From Pseudaminobacter sp047739745 (GTDB lineage Bacteria > Pseudomonadota > Alphaproteobacteria > Rhizobiales > Rhizobiaceae), in NCBI RefSeq assembly GCF_047739745.1, contig NZ_JBLLVA010000015.1, positions 1 to 64,000 on the forward strand: DNA of 64,000 bases, written 5' to 3'. The notes under the pieces are model-generated. The model made no database searches and was not told the DNA's origin. It saw only the letters and a program-made list of their open reading frames with translations. Shown here piece by piece: positions 59,263-64,000 of the stretch. Each line of letters begins with the position of its first letter. The first letter of the stretch is position 1. A program made the translations under genes and the position numbers.

Positions 59263-61962
59263 ATGTCGCGGCTGGAACAAACCTCCCCCTCATCCGGCGC
59301 TTCGCGCCACCCCCTCCCCAGCGGGGAGAAGAGCGCAGCGGTCATGCCTTTTTCATCTCCCCAGCGCGGAGAGGGTGGCTTGCGCAGCAGGCCGGGTGAG
59401 GGGGGTGGCAACACCGCCTTTTTGCGTACCCTGCAACTCGCCATCCGCTTCTCGCTGCGCGAAATGCGTGGCGGGTTTTCCGGCTTCCTGATCTTTCTCA
59501 CCTGCATTGCGCTGGGTGTCGCTGCCATTGGCGGCGTCAATTCGGTGGCACGCTCGATCACCGCAGGCGTTGCCAATGAAGGCCAGGTTCTGCTTGGTGG
59601 CGATCTGCGTTTTCAGCTCAACCAGCGCGAGGCGACGCCCGAGGAGATAACCTTCCTGCGGCAACTGGGAAGCTTGTCCGAGAGCGCCAGCATGCGGTCC
59701 ATGGCGCGGCTGGAAGATGGCTCCGACCAGTCGCTCGCCGAGGTCAAGGCGGTGGACGACGCCTATCCGCTGTTCGGCGCGCTTGCGACCGAACCGGTGC
59801 TGTCGCGAGACGAACTTTTCGGTAAAAACGAGGGCGTCTATGGTGCCGCGGCCGCCAGCCAGTTGTTCGAACGGCTGGGCCTGAAGCCGGGCAGCCGCGT
59901 AAAGCTCGGCGATGCGACATTCGAACTTCGCGCCGCTATCGTTACCGAACCGGATGCCGTCTCCGAGGGCTTCGGCTTTGCGCCGCGTCTGCTGGTGTCG
60001 CTGGAGGGGCTGCGCGCGTCCGGTCTGATCCAGCCGGGTAGCCTCGTCGAATATGCATACAAGGTGCGGCTGGCCGATAGCGGCGGCGAGGCGGCGCTGG
60101 CGTCCATTCGCGAGCAGGCGGCCGAGCGGTTTCCGCAGGCCGGCTGGAGCATCCGCACGCGCACCAATGCCGCACCGGCGCTTTCGGCCAATATAGAACG
60201 GTTCTCGCAGTTCCTTACGCTGGTCGGCCTGACTTCGCTGGTCGTCGGCGGGGTAGGCGTCGCCAATGCGGTGCGCGCCTATCTCGACGGCAAGCGCGGC
60301 GTCATCGCGACCTTCAAGAGCCTCGGAGCTTCGGGAGCTTTCGTCTTCACGGTTTATCTGGTGCAGATCATGATGATCGCCGCTGTCGGCATCGTCATCG
60401 GCCTGTTGCTCGGGGCGTCGATGCCGTTCGCGGCGAATGCGGTCTTGTCGTCGGTCGTTCCGGTGCCGGCCGAAGGCGGTATCTATCCGGGCGCGCTGGC
60501 AATCGCGGCGCTGTTCGGCGTGCTGGTGACGCTGGCCTTCGCGCTGCTGCCGCTCGGTCGCGCACGGGATATTCCCGCGACCGCGCTGTTTCGTGAGATG
60601 GGATTCGGCGGCGCGGGGCTGCCCCGCCTCGTCTATGTCGCCACCGCCGTCGGCATTGCTGCCCTTCTGGCGCTGCTGGCGATCTGGTTTTCGGGCGACC
60701 GCCGCATCGCGGCGATCTTCGTCGCGGCGACGATCTTCGCCTTTGCGGTGCTGCGCAGCGTCGGGCTTCTGGTGCAGTGGGCGGCGCGCAAAAGTCCGCG
60801 CGTGCGCTCGACCGCGTTGAGGCTGGCGATCGGCAACATCCACCGGCCCGGCGCGCTGACACCGTCCGTCGTGCTCTCGCTCGGCCTTGGGCTGACGCTT
60901 CTGGTGACGCTGGCATTGATCGACGGCAATCTGCGCCGGCAGATCGCCGGCAGCCTGCCGGAGCGCGCCCCGAATTTCTTCTTCGTCGACATCCAGGCCG
61001 CCGACGTCGATGCCTTCGCGAAAGTGGTGGAGCACGAGGCGCCGGACGGCAAGCTGGTGCGCGTGCCGATGCTGCGGGGGCGGGTGATGGCGCTGAATGG
61101 CGTCGAGGTGCAGAAGTTGAATGTACCGGCAGGCGGCCGCTGGGTGTTGCGGGGCGACCGAGGGCTGACCTATGCGAAGAATGTCCCGGAAAACTCCACG
61201 TTGAGCGAAGGCCAATGGTGGCCGGAGGATTATACGGGCGAGCCGCTTGTGTCTTTTTCGGCCGAGGAAGGGCGCGAACTCGGGCTGAACCTCGGTGACA
61301 CGGTGACGGTCAATGTGCTTGGCCGCAATGTGACGGCGAAGATTGCCAGTTTCCGCGAAGTGCAGTGGGAATCGATGGGCATCAATTTCGTCATGGTGTT
61401 TTCGCCCAACACCTTCGCCGGCGCGCCGCATTCCTGGCTGGCGACACTCTTGACCCCGGACGCTACGGCGGCTGAGGAGGCGCGTATCCTCAACGCCGTC
61501 ACGCGCGCGTTTCCGGCCGTCACCACCGTGCGCGTCAAGGATGCGCTGGACGTGGTCAACCGTATCGTCGGCCAGATCGGCAGCGCCATTCGCGCTGCCG
61601 CCAGCGTGGCGCTGATCGCCTCGGTTCTGGTGCTGTCCGGAGCGCTCGCGGCAGGCAATCGGGCCCGTGTTCACGATGCGGTCGTGCTGAAGACGCTTGG
61701 GGCGACGCGAAGGACGCTGATTGCCGCGTTCTCGCTCGAATATATGCTGATCGGGCTCGCGACCGCCGTGTTCGCCATCGCGGCCGGCGGGGTCGCTGCG
61801 TGGTTTGTTGTCGCACGAATCATGAATTTGCCGTCGCATTTCCTGCCGGAAGTGGCGGTGGCGACGATTGTCATCGCGCTTGTCGTGACGGTTGGAATCG
61901 GTCTTCTGGGAACCTGGAGAGTGCTCGGCCAGAAGGCCGCGCCGGTGCTGCGCACGCTGTGA
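59263..61962 (+). CDS. FtsX-like ABC permease (YbbP-like) with an in-frame repeat insertion
   Basis: The 899-residue protein has the YbbP layout: an N-terminal helix (FLIFLTCIALGVAAIGGVNSVARSITAG), a large periplasmic domain, FtsX-type helices (FLTLVGLTSLVVGGVGVANAVRAYL, FVFTVYLVQIMMIAAVGIVIGLLLGA), a second periplasmic domain and closing helices. After residue 6 comes a 42-codon repeat element (59281-59406) that encodes a Pro/Ser/Gly-rich stretch, and then NTAFLRTLQLAIRFSLREMRGG, the normal start region. Translation may also begin near 59422, which would skip the element. Confidence 0.92.
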   Translation: MSRLEQTSPSSGASRHPLPSGEKSAAVMPFSSPQRGEGGLRSRPGEGGGNTAFLRTLQLAIRFSLREMRGGFSGFLIFLTCIALGVAAIGGVNSVARSITAGVANEGQVLLGGDLRFQLNQREATPEEITFLRQLGSLSESASMRSMARLEDGSDQSLAEVKAVDDAYPLFGALATEPVLSRDELFGKNEGVYGAAAASQLFERLGLKPGSRVKLGDATFELRAAIVTEPDAVSEGFGFAPRLLVSLEGLRASGLIQPGSLVEYAYKVRLADSGGEAALASIREQAAERFPQAGWSIRTRTNAAPALSANIERFSQFLTLVGLTSLVVGGVGVANAVRAYLDGKRGVIATFKSLGASGAFVFTVYLVQIMMIAAVGIVIGLLLGASMPFAANAVLSSVVPVPAEGGIYPGALAIAALFGVLVTLAFALLPLGRARDIPATALFREMGFGGAGLPRLVYVATAVGIAALLALLAIWFSGDRRIAAIFVAATIFAFAVLRSVGLLVQWAARKSPRVRSTALRLAIGNIHRPGALTPSVVLSLGLGLTLLVTLALIDGNLRRQIAGSLPERAPNFFFVDIQAADVDAFAKVVEHEAPDGKLVRVPMLRGRVMALNGVEVQKLNVPAGGRWVLRGDRGLTYAKNVPENSTLSEGQWWPEDYTGEPLVSFSAEEGRELGLNLGDTVTVNVLGRNVTAKIASFREVQWESMGINFVMVFSPNTFAGAPHSWLATLLTPDATAAEEARILNAVTRAFPAVTTVRVKDALDVVNRIVGQIGSAIRAAASVALIASVLVLSGALAAGNRARVHDAVVLKTLGATRRTLIAAFSLEYMLIGLATAVFAIAAGGVAAWFVVARIMNLPSHFLPEVAVATIVIALVVTVGIGLLGTWRVLGQKAAPVLRTL
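59281..59406. repeat. 126-base palindromic repeat element inside the permease gene
   Basis: Imperfect inverted ends ACCTCCCCCTCATCCGGC (59281-59298) and GCCGGGTGAGGGGGGT (59391-59406) bound GC-rich internal arms (cccctccccagcgggga-type). Sequences of this type are widespread intergenic repeats in Mesorhizobium-like genomes. The length is 126 bases, an exact multiple of three, and no stop codon occurs in the permease frame, so the gene reads through it. Confidence 0.75.
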
Positions 61963-62157
61963 AGCCATCGAAATGAAGCGCGGCATTGCGAATTTTTAAT
62001 GTAATCACAAGGCATTTCGCGGCGTAACGGGTCTTGTTCTTGCCAGAAAGAAACATCATATTCTGCCGCAGGCATGCTGGAGTCCCGCCAGCGGCGCCTG
62101 GGTCCGTATCCGTCGCAGGCCCGACACCGGACGGGGCAGAAGCAACAGAGGAATACA

Positions 62158-62937
62158 ATGGCTGACCTTCGCAACTATCAGACACGTGTCGCGGGTGCGC
62201 ATACCCGCGCCGAGCAGGTCATCGACGAGGGCCTGCGCGCCTACATGCTCAAGGTTTACAACCTTATGGCGCTGGGCCTGGCAATCACCGGCGTGGCGGC
62301 ACTCGCCACCATCATGATGGCAACCACCAACGACCCGGCCAGCGCGGTCGCTACGCTCGCCAACGGCAAGATGCTGACCAATCTCGGCGTGGCGCTCTAC
62401 GGCTCGCCGCTGAAGTGGGTGGTCATGCTGGCGCCGCTCGGCATGGTGTTTTTCCTGAGCGCCCGCATCCAGGCAATGAGCGTCTCCGGCGCGCAGACGG
62501 CTTTCTGGGTCTTCGCCGGCCTGATGGGCCTGTCGCTGTCGTCGATCTTCCTGGTGTTTACCGCGCAGAGCATCACGCAGACCTTCTTCATCACCGCCGC
62601 TGCCTTCGGCGCGCTGTCGCTGTGGGGCTACACGACGAAGCGTGACCTGACCGGCATGGGCACGTTCCTGGTGATGGGTGTATTCGGCCTGATCATCGCC
62701 ATGATCGTCAACATCTTCCTGCAGTCTTCGGCGCTTCAGTTCGCGATCTCGTCGATCGGCGTGCTGGTGTTCGCAGGCCTCACCGCCTACGACACGCAGA
62801 AGATCAAGGAAATGTATTTCGAGGGCGACGACGTTCTGGTCGCCGGCCGCAAGGCGATCATGGGCGCGCTGACGCTCTATCTCGACTTCATCAACCTGTT
62901 CACGTTCCTGCTGCAGTTCCTGGGCAACCGCGAATAG
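62158..62937 (+). CDS. Bax-inhibitor-1-family membrane protein
   Basis: The ATG at 62158 (an upstream ATG at 62074 is less likely) gives 259 residues with about seven membrane helices (LALGLAITGVAALATIMMA, FAISSIGVLVFAGLTAYDTQKIKEMYF, ALTLYLDFINLFTFLLQFLGNRE). The AYDTQ motif and the Asp pair near the end are typical of YccA/YbhL-like BI-1 proteins, which influence FtsH proteolysis or calcium leak. A terminator follows at 62959. Confidence 0.95.
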   Translation: MADLRNYQTRVAGAHTRAEQVIDEGLRAYMLKVYNLMALGLAITGVAALATIMMATTNDPASAVATLANGKMLTNLGVALYGSPLKWVVMLAPLGMVFFLSARIQAMSVSGAQTAFWVFAGLMGLSLSSIFLVFTAQSITQTFFITAAAFGALSLWGYTTKRDLTGMGTFLVMGVFGLIIAMIVNIFLQSSALQFAISSIGVLVFAGLTAYDTQKIKEMYFEGDDVLVAGRKAIMGALTLYLDFINLFTFLLQFLGNRE

Positions 62938-62958
62938 GAATGAACATCTGACGGCATG

Positions 62959-62997
62959 GAAGGGCCGGAACCGGAAACGGTTCCGGCCCTTCGCGTT
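62959..62997. terminator. Terminator after the BI-1 gene
   Basis: A 15-base-pair perfect stem (gaagggccggaaccg / cggttccggcccttc) with a GAAA loop is followed by GCGTTTAA. It lies between the convergent BI-1 and phosphomannomutase genes and can act on both. Confidence 0.85.
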
Positions 62998-63018
62998 TAA
63001 AGGGGAAGGCGGCGCCGA

Positions 63019-64000
63019 TCAGCCGGCGCTGACGATTTTGCTGATTTCCGCCACTTTGCTGGCAAGCAGGTCAGGGTCGGCCCGCGTCTCGACATTCAGA
63101 CGCAGCAGCGGCTCGGTGTTGGAGGCGCGCAGATTGAAGCGCCAATCGTCGAAGGCCATGCTCAAGCCGTCCAGCTTTTCGACCACAGGGTCGAGCCGCA
63201 GATAGGCTTCGGCGACTTTCTCCTGCGACCGCGCGGCATCGGCGACGGTGAAGTTGATTTCGCCCGAACATGGGAAGGCAGCGATACGGCTTGCGACGAG
63301 ATCGGCAAGCGTTTCGCCGGTGGCCGATAGTTCCGCCACCACGGTCAGCCAGGGCAGCATGCCGGAATCGCAGAAGCTGAAATCGCGGAAATAATGGTGG
63401 GCGCTCATCTCGCCGCCATAGGCTGCATTTTCCTCGCGCATCATCCGCTTGAAAAAGGCGTGTCCCGTCGGGCAGGCCTTGGCGACGCCGCCGGCCGAGG
63501 CAACGAGATCGATCGTGTTCCAGGTGAGCCTGGGATCATAAAGGATGGTAGCGCCGGGGTCGTCGCGCAGCATGGTTTGCGCAATCAGCCCGACCAGATA
63601 GTAACCCTCCACGAAGCGGCCGTGATGATCGTAGAGGAAGCAGCGGTCGAAATCGCCGTCCCATGCAATGCCGAGATCGGCGCCATGGTCGATGACGGCC
63701 TGGCTGGCGCGCATGCGCTTTTCGGGCAGAAGCGGATTGGGAATGCCGTTCGGCAGCGTCGCGTCCGGTTCGTGGTCGATCTTGATGAATTCGAAAGGCA
63801 GGTGCTTTTCCAGAAGATCGATAACAGGGCCGGCGCAGCCATTGCCTGCATGACAGACGATCTTCATCGGTTTGAGCGTTTTGCCGGCGACTTGCGCAAG
63901 CAGGCGCTCGATATAGGCGGCGCGGTCGAGTGTCCGATGCAGCATTCCGCGCTGTGCATAGTCGGGGACGGCGGCAAGCGGCTTGTTTGACAGAACAAGT
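63019..64000 (-). CDS. Phosphomannomutase/phosphoglucomutase, 3' part (runs off the right edge)
   Basis: The frame continues past the first in-window ATG (63945) to the right edge without a stop (VLSNKPLAAVPDYAQRGM), so only the C-terminal about 327 residues are seen; the phosphoserine site is outside. The metal loop GIAWDGDFDRCFLYD, GGEMSAHHYFRDF and the phosphate-binding SNTEPLLRLNVE are diagnostic of the alpha-D-phosphohexomutase family. The enzyme interconverts mannose-6-P and mannose-1-P (or the glucose pair) for exopolysaccharide and lipopolysaccharide sugar nucleotides. Confidence 0.93.
   Translation of the reverse strand, partial: LVLSNKPLAAVPDYAQRGMLHRTLDRAAYIERLLAQVAGKTLKPMKIVCHAGNGCAGPVIDLLEKHLPFEFIKIDHEPDATLPNGIPNPLLPEKRMRASQAVIDHGADLGIAWDGDFDRCFLYDHHGRFVEGYYLVGLIAQTMLRDDPGATILYDPRLTWNTIDLVASAGGVAKACPTGHAFFKRMMREENAAYGGEMSAHHYFRDFSFCDSGMLPWLTVVAELSATGETLADLVASRIAAFPCSGEINFTVADAARSQEKVAEAYLRLDPVVEKLDGLSMAFDDWRFNLRASNTEPLLRLNVETRADPDLLASKVAEISKIVSAG

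Noticed and set aside
59353..61986. Very long minus-strand open frame (877 codons) opposite the ABC permease
   Set aside because: It mirrors the third-codon-position GC of the permease gene; its composition (Arg/His/Gln-rich) and lack of motifs are those of a shadow frame.

Overview
The window is a chromosomal segment of a high-GC alphaproteobacterium, most likely a Mesorhizobium/Aminobacter-like member of the Rhizobiales. The evidence is the gene content (Pcm-erythromycin-esterase fusion, IalB-like protein, ImuA-ImuB-DnaE2 cassette with a GAAC-N7-GAAC SOS box, EcfG-type promoters, bestrophin-like protein, rhizobial palindromic repeats) and the codon use. No phage, insertion sequence, CRISPR array or replication origin was seen. 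One tRNA gene is present and the last gene runs off the right edge.

Layout. 0.4-1 kb: a secreted hypothetical protein and a palindromic repeat. 1.2-8.3 kb: a tight six-gene operon (GNAT-like protein, asparagine-synthase-like amidotransferase, acyl carrier protein, acyl-AMP ligase, NAD-synthase-like protein, ATP-grasp ligase). It looks like a dedicated pathway that builds amide bonds on an unknown small molecule, and is the best candidate for an undescribed system. 8.3-12.6 kb: a stress island with a small membrane protein, a lipoprotein, six tiny hydrophilic proteins and a methyltransferase-esterase fusion, with two divergent EcfG-like promoters. 12.7-19.8 kb: two paralogous LysR regulators enclosing an APC permease, a ureohydrolase with a His-rich N-terminus, a HupE/UreJ nickel transporter and an XRE-cupin regulator. 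This looks like uptake and nickel-dependent hydrolysis of a guanidino compound, possibly guanidine itself.

20-26 kb: tRNA-Gly, leuB and leuD separated by VOC, RidA and periplasmic genes, an amino-acid-oxidase-type flavoprotein and a small zinc protease. 26.3-32.1 kb: the LexA-controlled error-prone polymerase cassette imuA-imuB-dnaE2. 32.2-37.8 kb (minus strand): TonB-ExbD-ExbB, Trm112-like protein, LON-domain protein, thioredoxin-TPR chaperone, prolyl-tRNA editing protein and a Zur-like regulator. 37.9-44.4 kb: a divergent catabolic cluster (two isomerase/epimerase barrels, MocA-type and D-2-hydroxyacid dehydrogenases, an enolase-superfamily dehydratase) with its own FadR-type regulator and two matching operator palindromes.

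44.4-64 kb: mostly core genes: asd behind a possible Thr/Lys-rich leader peptide and attenuator, a bestrophin-like channel, the ffh-chorismate mutase-rpsP block, a lytic transglycosylase, argG, a LysE exporter, rlmN, an IalB-like protein, a tyrosine phosphatase converging on thpR, the tesA/ABC-exporter locus (whose permease carries an in-frame repeat element), a Bax-inhibitor-1 protein and the 3' part of a phosphomannomutase gene. All functions are read from sequence motifs and family knowledge; no database search was run.
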